A stretch of 64,000 nt of DNA from Pseudomonas poae (lineage in GTDB: Bacteria > Pseudomonadota > Gammaproteobacteria > Pseudomonadales > Pseudomonadaceae), in assembly GCA_004000515.1 (NCBI GenBank), contig CP034537.1, forward strand, positions 4,416,001 through 4,480,000. The letters are read 5' to 3'. Shown here in pieces: positions 1 to 9,205 of this stretch; position 1 is the stretch's first letter, and each line of letters starts with the position of its first letter. The notes beneath the pieces were generated by a model that was given only the letters and a program-made list of their open reading frames with translations, ran no database searches and was not told the DNA's origin. The position numbers and the translations under genes are program-made.

Positions 1-10
1 GATATTTAAA

Positions 11-99
11 TGTGGGAGCTGGCTTGCCTGCGATGACAGTGTGTCAGCCAATACATCCGGTACGGGAAGACCGCTATCGCAGGCAAGCCAGCTCCCACA
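11..99. repeat. REP inverted pair
   Basis: Two oppositely oriented copies of a REP unit. The outer arms begin with TGTGGGAGCTGGCTTGCC and close with its reverse complement, with about 40 bases of loop between them. The same unit recurs at 3381, 10588 (degenerate) and 14833. It lies in intergenic DNA and can fold into a long hairpin. Confidence 0.9.
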
Positions 100-133
100 G
101 TTGAGCGTCATTGGTTTTGAGAGTGTTGTTGGG

Positions 134-373
134 TCAGGCCACTGGATGAGCCTGATCCAACGCTTTGTCTACCAACAATTGCACACCTTCAAGCATGCGG
201 CAGATACCCAGCGCCACATTGCGCTGAGCACCCTCGACTTCAAAGGCGAGATGGGCGGCGATGTCGTTGAGGCAGGCCAGGTCTTGCGAGGCATTGGCCA
301 GCAGGGTTTCGGTGCCCAGGTCGGGGCGGAGGGTGAAGGGGGTGGTTGGGGGATTTGGACTGTCTTTGATCAT
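134..373 (-). CDS. DUF6124/DUF3077-like small protein
   Basis: About 79 residues, starting MIKDSPNPPTTPF. The Pro/Thr-rich N-terminus followed by a helical region (ETLLANASQDLACLNDIAAH) resembles the small Pseudomonas proteins annotated DUF3077/DUF6124; this is from memory, with no domain search. The family has no established function. The start at 373 is preferred over longer in-frame options because TTAGGA lies 8-10 bases upstream and homology-like sequence begins there. No signal peptide or membrane segment is seen. It is not linked to a neighbour, with REP repeats on both sides. Confidence 0.65.
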   Translation of the reverse strand: MIKDSPNPPTTPFTLRPDLGTETLLANASQDLACLNDIAAHLAFEVEGAQRNVALGICRMLEGVQLLVDKALDQAHPVA

Positions 374-691
374 GGTGGCATTCCTAAGATTAGTGGAGCT
401 GCCAGCGTTCGCGGTCAAGCGAAGAGGGTGGCAGCTGTACGCGGGTTGACCGACCGGCAATCAAAGGAAATCCGGCATACCCGAAGGTATCCCGCGTACA
501 GCCGCCGCAACACGATACCTCAGGCATAAAAAAACGCCTGAAATAGGTTTGGCGCAACAGTACTTCAATTAATCGGACGGTCAAATCCGGCCGCTGAATG
601 GGCAGCGACAGCGAGGAGGTTAGCCAGCGAAGTTCCCAGGGACAACCTGAAAGCCTTGTGGGAAATCTCTGAGTACAACAATGACCCCTGA
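374..691. other. intergenic, no gene recognised
   Basis: I see no convincing coding sequence on either strand here. The region should hold the promoter of the minus-strand DUF6124-like gene. The next recognisable element is the REP hairpin that begins at 692. Confidence 0.5.
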
Positions 692-770
692 GCTTGCTCG
701 CGAATGCGGTGTGTCAGAAAAGAATAGGCTGACTGACACACCGCATTCGCGAGCAAGCCCGCTCCCACAT
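692..770. repeat. REP hairpin
   Basis: A nearly perfect 26-base stem (GCTTGCTCGCGAATGCGGTG... pairing with its complement) is closed by a short loop and followed by CCCGCTCCCACAT, the conserved REP end. This is the second REP subtype in the window, with TTGCTCGCGAA instead of TTGCCTGCGAT. Confidence 0.88.
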
Positions 771-810
771 TTGGAATTTCATTGAGTTTGAGATATGTGT
801 TTTCCCAAAC

Positions 811-840
811 AAAAAATGCGCCCCTCGGGGCGCATTTTTT
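811..840. terminator. bidirectional rho-independent terminator
   Basis: AAAAAATGCGCCCC-TC-GGGGCGCATTTTTT is a perfect palindrome with A and T tracts on both sides. It sits 20 bases beyond the stop codon of the minus-strand polyamine operon and would terminate it. Because it is symmetric it could also stop plus-strand transcription. Confidence 0.9.
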
Positions 841-860
841 GTTCGGGCCGCTATCGCCTA

Positions 861-2104
861 TCAGGCAATGGCATCCCAGGCACGGTCGCCGTGCTCGTCT
901 TTGATCCGAGTCGGCAGGCCCATCACGTCCAGCGCCTTGAGGAACGGCTCAGCCGGCAGTTCCTCGACGTTGGCCATGCGTTGCACGTCCCACTCGCCAC
1001 GGGCAACCAGCAGCGCGGCGGCTACAGGAGGAACACCTGCGGTGTAGGAGATGCCCTGGCTGTCGGTTTCAGCGAACGCTTCTTCGTGATCAGCCACGTT
1101 GTAGATGAACACCTCACGCGCCTTGCCGTCCTTGGTGCCTTTGACCAGGTCGCCGATGCAGGTCTTGCCGGTGTAGCCAGGGGCAAGCGAAGACGGGTCG
1201 GGCAGCACGGCCTTGACCAGTTTCAACGGCACGACTTCCAGGCCTTCGGCGGTGGTGACCGGCTTTTCGGAGAGCAAACCGAGTTTGTTCAGTACGGTGA
1301 ACACGTTGATGTAGTGTTCGCCGAAGCTCATCCAGAAACGCACGTTGGGCACGTCGAGGTTTTTCGACAGCGAGTGCACTTCATCGTGGCCGGTCAGGTA
1401 CAGGTTCTGCGAACCGACAACCGGGAGGTCGTCGGTGCGTTTGACTTCGAACATGGTGTTGCTGGTCCACTGGCTGTTCTGCCAGCTCCACACCTGTCCG
1501 GTGAACTCGCGGAAGTTGATTTCCGGGTCGAAATTGGTGGCGAAGTATTTGCCGTGGGAGCCGGCATTGACGTCGAGAATGTCGATCGAATCAATGCGGT
1601 CGAAATGCTGTTGCTGCGCCAGCGCGGCATACGCGTTGACGACACCCGGGTCGAAGCCCACGCCAAGGATGGCGGTGATGTTCTTCTGTTTGCACTCTTC
1701 CAGGTGGTTCCACTCGTAGTTGCCGTACCACGGCGGGGTCTCGCAGACCTTGCCCGGCTCTTCGTGGATAGCGGTGTCGAGGTAGGCCACGCCCGTGTCG
1801 ATGCAGGCACGCAGTACCGACATGTTGAGGAACGAGGAACCGACGTTGATGACGATCTGCGATTCGGTCTCGCGGATCAGGGCCTTGGTCGCTTCCACGT
1901 CCAGGGCGTTCAGCGCGAAGGCTTTGATGTCCGCAGGTACCTTGAGGCTACCCTTGGCCTTGACGCTGTCGATGATGGCCTGGCATTTGGAGATGTTGCG
2001 CGACGCGATAGCAATACGACCGAGTTCGTCGTTGTGCTGCGCGCACTTGTGGGCCACCACCTTGGCGACACCTCCTGCACCAATGATAAGAACGTTCTTT
2101 TCAA
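861..2104 (-). CDS. Saccharopine dehydrogenase-like carboxynorspermidine synthase
   Basis: About 414 residues of the saccharopine dehydrogenase family. Paired with nspC it is the carboxy(nor)spermidine dehydrogenase: it reductively condenses aspartate semialdehyde with a diamine using NADPH, giving carboxynorspermidine or carboxyspermidine. The N-terminus carries a Rossmann motif (VLIIGAGGVAKVVAH); later come GVGFDPGVVNAYA and a long C-terminal substrate domain. No ATG, GTG or TTG is in frame ahead of the Rossmann loop. Restoring one A to the A4 run at 2098-2101 gives TTG-AAA-AAG-AAC (MKKNVLIIGAGG), with AGGAGA 8 bases upstream; that is the start chosen. The nspC stop lies 28 bases upstream, so the two are probably cotranscribed. 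Cytoplasmic. Confidence 0.88.
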
Positions 2105-2132
2105 TTGCTTTATCTCTCCTTTATCCGCCAGC

Positions 2133-3230
2133 TTACGAAAGGCTGGACAGGTAGTCGTCGTAACCAAATTCACGAACCACTTCGACTGTACCGTCGAGTT
2201 GTTTCACTACGATGGACGGCATTTTCAGGCCGTTGAACCAGTTTTTCTTGACCATGGTGTAGCCTGCGGTGTCGATGAACGACAGCCGATCGCCGATGGC
2301 CAGCGGACGATCAAATTGGTACTCACCGAAGATGTCCCCGGCCAGGCAGGATTTGCCGCACACCATGACGGTGTGTTCGCCATCGCTCGGCGCCAGCTTG
2401 GCGTTGAGGCGATAGATCAGCAGGTCCAGCAGGTGGGCTTCGATGGAGCTGTCTACCACGGCGAGGTTCTTGCCGTTGTAGAGTGTGTCGAGCACGGTGA
2501 CTTCCAGGGAGGCGCTGTTGGTGATCGCCGCTTCGCCGGGTTCCAGGTAGACCTGCACGCCGTACTTCTGGGAGAACGCCTTCAAGCGGGCGCAGAACGC
2601 GTCTACCGCATAGTCTTCACCGGTGAAGTGGATGCCGCCGCCGAGGCTGACCCACTCGACCTTGTGCAGCAGCGCACCGAAGCGTTCTTCGATGGTGCCA
2701 AGCATCTTGTCGAACAGGCTGAAATCGCCGTTCTCGCAGTTGTTGTGGAACATGAAACCGCTGATCTGGTCGATCACGCCTTCGATCTTCACCGGGTCCC
2801 ATTCGCCCAGGCGGCTGAACGGACGCGCCGGGTCGGCCAGCAGGTAGTCGGAGCTGCTCACCTGCGGGTTCACGCGCAGGCCACGGGTCTTGCCTTCGGA
2901 ACGTTCGGCAAAGCGCTGCAGCTGGCTGATGGAGTTGAAGATGATCTTGTCGCAGTTATCCAGCATCTCTTCGATTTCATCGTCGGCCCAGGCCACGCTG
3001 TAGGCGTGTGCTTCACCTTCGAACTTCTGGCGACCCAGCTTCAATTCATACAGCGACGACGAGGTGGTGCCGTCCATGTATTGCTGCATCAGGTCGAACA
3101 CCGACCAGGTGGCAAAGCACTTGAGCGCCAGCAGGGCCTTGGCGCCGGACTGCTCGCGCACGTAAGCAATCTTCTGCATGTTCACCAGAAGCTTCTGTTT
3201 ATCGATGAGGTAGTACGGCGTTTTGATCAT
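2133..3230 (-). CDS. nspC: Carboxynorspermidine decarboxylase
   Basis: 365 residues, a fold-III PLP-dependent decarboxylase of the alanine racemase/ornithine decarboxylase type. It removes CO2 from carboxynorspermidine or carboxyspermidine to give the triamine. Visible motifs are LALKCFATWSVFDLM near residue 40 (PLP-binding lysine), SLGGGIHFTGEDY (phosphate-binding glycines), VYLEPGEA, and CGKSCLAGD (active-site cysteine). The start at 3230 (MIKTPYYLIDKQK) matches the family N-terminus; the frame is open further upstream but that sequence is not family-like. It is the first gene of the two-gene polyamine operon ending at the terminator at 811. The ribosome site is weak. Confidence 0.93.
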   Translation of the reverse strand: MIKTPYYLIDKQKLLVNMQKIAYVREQSGAKALLALKCFATWSVFDLMQQYMDGTTSSSLYELKLGRQKFEGEAHAYSVAWADDEIEEMLDNCDKIIFNSISQLQRFAERSEGKTRGLRVNPQVSSSDYLLADPARPFSRLGEWDPVKIEGVIDQISGFMFHNNCENGDFSLFDKMLGTIEERFGALLHKVEWVSLGGGIHFTGEDYAVDAFCARLKAFSQKYGVQVYLEPGEAAITNSASLEVTVLDTLYNGKNLAVVDSSIEAHLLDLLIYRLNAKLAPSDGEHTVMVCGKSCLAGDIFGEYQFDRPLAIGDRLSFIDTAGYTMVKKNWFNGLKMPSIVVKQLDGTVEVVREFGYDDYLSSLS

Positions 3231-3380
3231 TTTTGAGAGCCTGCGGCGGTGCCTGCCAAAAAAGGACACGCATTGTGCCCGCACTTGGATCGAATCGAAA
3301 GGTTCGTGGGCGGATTTTGCTGCCCTAGGTTTTCGACTGTACCTTCTGAGTATGACTATCCATAGGTACACCCGGATCGA

Positions 3381-3470
3381 TGTGGGAGCTGGCTTGCCTG
3401 CGATAGCGGTGGGTCAGAGACAGCAGTGTTGGCTGAAACACCGCTATCGCAGGCAAGCCAGCTCCCACAT
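3381..3470. repeat. REP inverted pair
   Basis: Same subtype as the pair at 11-99. The arms TGTGGGAGCTGGCTTGCC and their complement bracket an internal GCGATAGCGGTG / CACCGCTATCGC pairing. It lies between the divergent nspC and LacI-type genes, where it separates their promoters. Confidence 0.9.
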
Positions 3471-3581
3471 TTGATCTCCTTCCGGCGATTGGGTGCCATC
3501 AAACTGTCATCTCCTCACCGCCGAACTGCCACATTCCCCGTTACTGTCCTCGCCAATGAGATCGATCTCAAGCGAGTGACA

Positions 3582-4601
3582 ATGACTTGACCTGAAAGAC
3601 GTTGCCCGACTGGCCGGCGTATCCCGCGCCACCGCCGCCCGGGCCTTTGCTTCTCCTGATCAAGTGCGCCCGACCACCCGGGAGCAGGTGTTCGCCGCCG
3701 CCCGTGAGCTGGGTTTTCGCCCCAATCTATTGGGCCGCCAATTACGCTTGCAGACCACTCAGTTGATCGGGGTGGTGGTGCCCAACTTGCTCAACCCGGT
3801 GTTCGCCGAGCAGTTCCAGGCCATGGAGCGCGCCGCGCGCTCGCGGGGCTACAGCCTGGTGCTGGCCACCACGGACTACAACAGCGAACGCGAGAGCATC
3901 GTGGTGGAAGAACTGCTGCGCCAGCGCGTCGACGGCTTGGTGCTGACGGTCACCGATGCCGAAAGCAACGCCGTGCTCAGCAGCCTGAACACCGAACAAA
4001 CCCCTTCGTATTGGCCTATCACCAACCGAGCAACCCCAACTACAGCGCCGTGTCGGTGGACAACCGTGCGGGCATGGCCCTGGCCACGCGCTATCTGCTG
4101 GATGCGGGGCACCGGCGCATCAGCATGGTCGCCGGTCCCGCGTTGCAATCGGACCGTGCTCGCCTGCGCTATGCCGGGTATTGCGATGCGATGAACGAGT
4201 ACGGCCTGCGACCTCGCCCAGTGATCGAAATGCCGGCCCACACCCAGGCCGAATTTGCGGCAATCGCGCCGTCTCTGCAGGGCGGCGACGCACCTACCGG
4301 GTTGGTGTGTTCCAACGACTTCCTGGCCATCAGCCTGATCGCCGAACTGCGCCGCAATGCCTGGAACGTCCCCGAACAACTCTCGGTAATGGGTTTTGAC
4401 GGCATCAGCCTCGGCACTCAGATGCACCCGACGCTGTGCAGCGTGGTGCAACCCATCGCGCTGCTGGCCAGTACCGTGATTGACCAACTGCTGGCGCAGA
4501 TCGCCGGCAACCAGCCGATTTCCCATTGCCTGCCTTGCCACATCCGGCCGGGCGAAAGTACTCAACCCCATGAGGAGACCCTTGATGCGCGCATTCAGTA
4601 A
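3582..4601 (+). CDS. LacI-family transcriptional regulator (frameshifted)
   Basis: About 340 residues after correction. The N-terminal helix-turn-helix reads LKDVARLAGVSRATAARAFA, followed by the hinge and a periplasmic-binding-like effector domain (LIGVVVPNLLNPVFAEQF ... GLVCSNDFLAI ... LSVMGFDGISLG). The reading frame is broken. Near 3586-3593 ATGACTTGACCTGAAAGAC fits ATG-ACT-TTG-ACC-CTG-AAA-GAC if one T and one C were lost. At 4001-4004 a C is missing, after which the protein resumes as FVLAYHQPSNPN. The stop overlaps the start of the binding-protein gene, so it heads the transport operon and probably represses it in response to the transported substrate. The broken frames look like sequencing errors but real inactivation is not excluded. 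Confidence 0.85.
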
Positions 4602-5589
4602 AACCCTGGCCGCCGTGCTGTTGTGCGGCGCGGCCAGCCTGGCCCAGGCCGCCGAGACCGCTATTTGCTACAACTGCCCGCCGGACTGGGCCGACTGGGG
4701 CACCCAACTCAAGGCCATCGCCGCCAGCACCGGTGTGCAGGTGCCGCTGGACAACAAGAACTCCGGCCAGTCCCTGGCGCAACTGGTGGCGGAAAAGGCC
4801 GCACCGGTGGCCGACGTCGTGTACTACGGCGTGACGTTCGGCCTGCAAGCGCAAAAGGCCGAGGTGGTCGGTACCTACAAGCCCAAGGCTTGGGACCAAA
4901 TCCCGGCGGGCCTGAAAGACCCGGCGGGCCACTGGTTCGCAATCCACTCTGGCACCTTGGGCATCATGGTCAACGTCGATGCCCTCGGTGGCCTGCCGGT
5001 GCCGCAGAGCTGGGCCGACCTGCTCAAGCCTGAATACAAAGGCATGGTCGGCTACCTCGACCCGTCCAGCGCGTTTGTCGGCTACGTCTCGGCGGTGGCA
5101 ATCAACCGTGCCCTGGGCGGCGACCTGGACAACTTCGCCCCGGCCATCGACTACTTCCAGAAGCTTGCGAAAAACGCGCCTATCGTGCCCAAGCAAACCG
5201 CCTATGCGCGGGTGCTGTCCGGTGAGTTGCCGATCCTGGTGGACTACGATTTCAACGCCTACCGCGCGCGCTACAAAGACAACGCCAACGTCGCCTTCGT
5301 GATCCCCAAGGAAGGCAGCATCAGCGTGCCCTACGTGATGAGCCTGGTGGCCAATGCACCGCACCGCGCCAATGCCGAAAAGGTCCTCGACTTCGTGCTG
5401 TCGGATGAAGGCCAGGCGCTCTGGGCCAAGGCCTACCTGCGGCCGGTGCGCCCGATGCAGATGCCAGCGGAGGTTGCCGCACAATTCCTGCCGGACAGCG
5501 ACTATGCCCGCGCCGGGGTGGTGGACTACGAAAAAATGGCCGCTGTGCAGGAAGCCTTCGCCGCCCGTTACCTGAACGAGGTCAAGTAA
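4585..5589 (+). CDS. ABC transporter periplasmic substrate-binding protein
   Basis: 334 residues, with a cleavable signal peptide (MRAFSKTLAAVLLCGAASLAQA) and a mature start near AETAICYNCPPDWADWG. The fold resembles the iron/polyamine/phosphonate group of extracellular solute-binding proteins: SGTLGIMVNVDAL, PQSWADLLKPEYKGMVGYLD and DYDFNAYRARYKD are hallmark segments. It delivers the substrate to the two permeases that follow. The start at 4585 has GAGGAGA 6 bases upstream and fits the signal peptide, whereas the longer frame is read-through of the regulator. From neighbours, the substrate is plausibly an organophosphate diester. Ligand identity cannot be read from the sequence. Confidence 0.92.
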   Translation: MRAFSKTLAAVLLCGAASLAQAAETAICYNCPPDWADWGTQLKAIAASTGVQVPLDNKNSGQSLAQLVAEKAAPVADVVYYGVTFGLQAQKAEVVGTYKPKAWDQIPAGLKDPAGHWFAIHSGTLGIMVNVDALGGLPVPQSWADLLKPEYKGMVGYLDPSSAFVGYVSAVAINRALGGDLDNFAPAIDYFQKLAKNAPIVPKQTAYARVLSGELPILVDYDFNAYRARYKDNANVAFVIPKEGSISVPYVMSLVANAPHRANAEKVLDFVLSDEGQALWAKAYLRPVRPMQMPAEVAAQFLPDSDYARAGVVDYEKMAAVQEAFAARYLNEVK

Positions 5590-6408
5590 GTGGCTGCATC
5601 GGCAAAACACGCAGCCTGGGCGCTGGCCCCCGCGTTCGCCGTGTTGCTCGCGTTCTGGTTGCTGCCGTTGGCGCACTTGATGGTGCTCGGCGCCGAGAGT
5701 CGTGACAGCAACGGCAGTGGCTACTGGCAGGTGCTGAGCAGTGCGCAGTACCTGGGCAGCCTCGGGCAAACCTTGATATTGGCGGTGGTCGTGACGTTCG
5801 CCGCGCTGGTGGTGGGGGGCATCAGCGGTGTGTTCCTCGCGCGGCATCAGTTCTTCGGGCGCTCTGCATTGGTCGCGTTGCTCACATTTCCGTTGGCGTT
5901 TCCGGGCGTGGTGGTGGGTTTCCTGGTGATCCTGCTGGCAGGCCGCCAAGGCCTGTTCGCCGCGCTGGGGCTGCAACTGGCCGGTGAACGCTGGATCTTC
6001 GCTTACTCGCTGGCGGGCCTGTTCGTGGGCTACCTGTACTTCTCGATCCCACGGGTGATCCTCACGGTGATGGCCGCCTGTGAAAGCCTCGACCGCAGCC
6101 TGGAAGAAGCCGCGCACTCACTCGGCGCCGGCCATTGGCGCGTGGTGTGCGACGTGATCGTACCGGGCTTGGCGCCAGCATTGGCTTCCTGCGGGGCGAT
6201 CTGTTTTGCCACCTCCATGGGCGCCTTCGGCACGGCCTTTACCTTGGGCACACGGCTAAATGTCACCCCGGTGGCGATCTACAACGTGTTCACCAACTAC
6301 GCCAACTTTGCCGTCGCCGCCGCGCTGTCGGTGGTACTCGGTGGGGTGACGTGGGCGGTGTTGCTGCTCACCCGGCGCCTGGTGAAAAACGCGGGGACTG
6401 TCTTGTGA
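5590..6408 (+). CDS. ABC transporter permease
   Basis: 272 residues with about six hydrophobic segments and the cytoplasmic EAA loop (EEAAHSLGAGHWRVVCDVIV) that contacts the ATPase. It belongs to the PotB/CysT-type inner-membrane permeases and forms the channel with the next gene. The GTG start directly abuts the binding-protein stop (TAAGTG), so translation is coupled. Intact. Confidence 0.93.
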   Translation: MAASAKHAAWALAPAFAVLLAFWLLPLAHLMVLGAESRDSNGSGYWQVLSSAQYLGSLGQTLILAVVVTFAALVVGGISGVFLARHQFFGRSALVALLTFPLAFPGVVVGFLVILLAGRQGLFAALGLQLAGERWIFAYSLAGLFVGYLYFSIPRVILTVMAACESLDRSLEEAAHSLGAGHWRVVCDVIVPGLAPALASCGAICFATSMGAFGTAFTLGTRLNVTPVAIYNVFTNYANFAVAAALSVVLGGVTWAVLLLTRRLVKNAGTVL

Positions 6409-7199
6409 AACGTTCATCGCTGTTCGTGCTTCAACTGCTGTTCACGTTGCTGGTCTGCGCCTTCATGTTGGTGCCGGTGCTGATGTCGCTGCTGGCCGGT
6501 TTGACCCGCAACTTTTTCGTGGGCGTGTCCAGCGGCCTGACCTTCGACTGGCTGATCCAGGTGTGGCAAGCCTATTCGCCCACCGTGTGGTTGTCGCTGC
6601 AACTGGCGCTGGCCTGTGCGGTGTGCGTCTGTGTGATAGGCGTACCGGCTGCCTACGCGCTGGTGCGGATGAACAATCGCTTCAGTCGCGCCTTCGAAGA
6701 ATTGATGGTATTGCCGGTGGCGATGCCCGGCTTGGCCAGTGCGTTGGCCTTGCTGCTGACCTACGGCCAGTTCGGCAGCTTTCGCAGCAGTTGGCTGTTC
6801 ATCCTGGTCGGCCACGTGTTGTTCACCTTGCCGTTCCTGGTACGCCCAGTGATGGCGGTGATGCAACGCCAGCAACTGCCGGTATTGGAAGAGGCCGCCG
6901 CCAGTTTGGGTGCCGGGCCGATCAAGCGCTTTTTCAGTGTGGTGGTGCCCAACTGCCGCGCAGGCATCCTGGCCGGTGTGCTGATGGTGGTGACCTTGTC
7001 CCTGGGTGAGTTCAATCTGACCTGGATGCTCCACACGCCGATGACCAAGACGTTGCCCGTTGGCCTGGCCGACAGCTACGCCTCGGCACGCCTGGAAATC
7101 GCCAGTGCCTACACCCTTATCTTTTTGCTGATGATCGTGCCGCTGCTGATTGCGTTGCAGGCCATCAGTGCCCGTTTGTCCCGTGGAGAGCGTCGATGA
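6405..7199 (+). CDS. ABC transporter permease
   Basis: 264 residues, the PotC-type partner permease. It has an N-terminal membrane segment (SSLFVLQLLFTLLVCAFMLV), five more hydrophobic stretches and the EAA loop EEAAASLGAGPIKRFFSVVV. The GTG start overlaps the stop of the previous permease by four bases (GTGA), and its own stop overlaps the ATPase start (ATGA). This is a tightly coupled cistron chain. Intact. Confidence 0.93.
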   Translation: MKRSSLFVLQLLFTLLVCAFMLVPVLMSLLAGLTRNFFVGVSSGLTFDWLIQVWQAYSPTVWLSLQLALACAVCVCVIGVPAAYALVRMNNRFSRAFEELMVLPVAMPGLASALALLLTYGQFGSFRSSWLFILVGHVLFTLPFLVRPVMAVMQRQQLPVLEEAAASLGAGPIKRFFSVVVPNCRAGILAGVLMVVTLSLGEFNLTWMLHTPMTKTLPVGLADSYASARLEIASAYTLIFLLMIVPLLIALQAISARLSRGERR

Positions 7200-8226
7200 C
7201 CGCTATCACTATCCGCCTGCAAGGCTGCCGCAAGGTATTCGCTGACGGCACCGTGGCCGTGCATGACTTGAACCTGACGGTTGAAGGTGGTGAAACCCTG
7301 GCGATCCTCGGCCCGTCGGGCTGTGGCAAAACTACCACCCTGCGCTTGATTGCCGGCCTGGAACGCCCGGATGTGGGCCAGGTGTTTTTCGGCGATCAGA
7401 ACGTGACGCGCCTGCCGATCGAGCGCCGGGATGTGGGCATGGTGTTCCAGAACTATGCGCTGTTTCCCAACCTCGATGTGGCGGGGAATATCGTCTATGG
7501 CTTGAAGATTCGCGGCATGTCGGCGCTGGAGCGCAACAAGCGCTGTGAAGAGCTGTTGGAACTGGTGGGCTTGCAAGACCATGGCAAACGCAGCATCCAC
7601 GAGCTGTCTGGCGGCCAGCGCCAGCGCGTGGCACTGGCCCGCGCCTTGGCGCCACGGCCCAAGGTGTTGTTGCTGGATGAACCGCTGGCGGCCCTTGATG
7701 CGCAGCTGCGTGAACGCCTGCGCAGTGAGCTGAATGATTTGCTGCGCGGGCTTGGCATCACTTCGGTCTTCGTGACCCACGACCAGGGCGAAGCCATGGC
7801 CCTCGGCGACCGCATCCTGGTGATGGAAAAGGCCGGGTTGCCCAGTTGGCGAGCCCGCGAGACATCTACCAGAAACCGGCCAACGCCTTTGTTGCAGGCT
7901 TCGTCGGTAACCTCAATGCTTTCGAGGTGATCGAGTCGTCGGCCCATGGGCTGAAAGTTTTCGGCGGCGAACTGCCCTGGCGTGAAACCCACCGGCCCAG
8001 CACCGTGTACTGCCGCCCGGAACACCTGCGGGTGATGGAGCGCGAAGGGCACTTGCACGGCCATCTTCTGGCGCAGTTTTTCCAGGGCGCACAAAGCCGT
8101 CTGTTGGTGGATGTGGGCGGCCCGCAACCGCTGCTGGTGGACAGCAGCGACAACCAGCTCTACGCCGTCGGCGCGCCGATTGCCCTGGCGATTGCGCCGC
8201 ACATGTTGTTCACCCTGAATGCTTGA
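7196..8226 (+). CDS. ABC transporter ATP-binding protein (frameshifted)
   Basis: About 343 residues after correction. Walker A is GPSGCGKTT (residues about 40-48), the Q-loop is VFQNYALF, the signature is LSGGQRQRVALARAL, Walker B is VLLLDEPLAALD, and the switch histidine is in FVTHDQGEAMALGD. After ILVMEK the frame breaks: one G is missing near 7828-7833. Restoring it gives GRVAQLASPRDIYQKPANAF and the C-terminal TOBE-like regulatory domain (STVYCRPEHLRVMERE), as in PotA/FbpC/UgpC-type ATPases. It energises the two permeases. The break most likely reflects the homopolymer errors seen throughout. Confidence 0.92.
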
Positions 8227-8232
8227 GAATCT

Positions 8233-9069
8233 ATGTTGAATCGTCCGTTCCTCGTCGCGCAGATCAGCGACCTGCACCTCAAAGCCGGCCAGCGCCTGAC
8301 CTATGGCGTGGTCGATACCTTGGGCGCCTTGCGCCGTGCCGTCGACCATCTGAACGCCAGTCACCCACGGCCCGATATCGTGGTGATCAGCGGTGATCTG
8401 GTGGACTTCGGCCGTGCCGATGAATACGCCGTGCTGCACCCCGAACTCGCACGCTTGCACATGCCGTGCTACCTGGTGCCCGGCAACCACGACACGCGTG
8501 GGCCGTTGCTTGATGCGTTCCGCGATCACCGCTACTTACCGGTCTCGGCAGACGGGCCTTTGGACTGGGTGGTGGACGAGCATCCGCTGCGCCTGATCGG
8601 CCTCGACTCCACCATTCCCGGCGGTCACGGCGGCCAGTTGCTCGACAGCCAATTGCAGTGGCTCGATGCGCAGTTGGCGTTGCGCCCTGATGCACCCACG
8701 TTGCTGATCCTGCATCACCCGCCGTTCATCAGTGGCATCGGCCATATGGACCGCGAACCCTTTATCAACGCTGCAGGTTTGGAGCGTGTAGTCGCCCGTC
8801 ATCCGCAAGTGGAGCGCCTGCTGTGCGGGCACTTGCACCGTCCGATGCAGCGGCGCTTCGGCGGTAGCTTGAGTTGTGTCTGCCCCGGCACTTCGCACCA
8901 GATCGTGCTGGATTTGCAAGAAGCGGCGCCCGCGCATTTCAACCTGGAGCCGGCGGGCTATTTGCTGCATCGCTGGGACGCGCAGCAAGGTTTGATCAGC
9001 CACAACGGTGTGTTCGGGAACTACCCCGGCCCGTATCCGTTTTATGACGCGCATGGATTGATTGACTGA
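8233..9069 (+). CDS. GpdQ-like class III phosphodiesterase (metallophosphoesterase)
   Basis: 278 residues. The binuclear-metal motifs are in canonical order: AQISDLHL (D-x-H), VISGDLVDFG (G-D), VPGNHDTRG (G-N-H-D), LILHHPPF (H), and LLCGHLHRPMQ (G-H-x-H). The C-terminus (EPAGYLLHRWD ... YPGPYPFYD) resembles that of the glycerophosphodiesterase GpdQ more than that of cAMP-phosphodiesterase CpdA, by memory comparison. No signal peptide, so it acts in the cytoplasm on imported substrate. It lies 6 bases after the ATPase stop and belongs to the same operon. Likely reaction: hydrolysis of a phosphodiester to a monoester and alcohol. Exact substrate unproven. Confidence 0.88.
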   Translation: MLNRPFLVAQISDLHLKAGQRLTYGVVDTLGALRRAVDHLNASHPRPDIVVISGDLVDFGRADEYAVLHPELARLHMPCYLVPGNHDTRGPLLDAFRDHRYLPVSADGPLDWVVDEHPLRLIGLDSTIPGGHGGQLLDSQLQWLDAQLALRPDAPTLLILHHPPFISGIGHMDREPFINAAGLERVVARHPQVERLLCGHLHRPMQRRFGGSLSCVCPGTSHQIVLDLQEAAPAHFNLEPAGYLLHRWDAQQGLISHNGVFGNYPGPYPFYDAHGLID

Positions 9070-9205
9070 AGGTGTACGGAGGTTCTTTCGCTCAACTAAG
9101 ACCCTGATCGTGAGTTAACGCACCGGCCAACCCGAGTTTGGCCGTGTGCTTCCTGCTGCCCATTTTTGCGCCTGGAACTTGGATTCCGCGCCGGAGTTCG
9201 TCCTG

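Noticed and set aside
2084..2108. A rare ATT start codon for the saccharopine dehydrogenase-like gene
   Set aside because: ATT would be in frame with a good ribosome site, but restoring one A to the A4 run gives TTG-AAA-AAG and the expected MKKNVLIIG start. Given the many one-base losses, that is simpler.
795..3236. An 813-codon plus-strand open frame
   Set aside because: It runs antisense to nspC and the carboxynorspermidine synthase, both with clear motifs. GC-rich codon bias opens such frames.
4405..6117. A 570-codon minus-strand frame rich in His, Gln and Arg
   Set aside because: It is antisense to the binding protein and first permease, with composition typical of shadow frames and no domain features.
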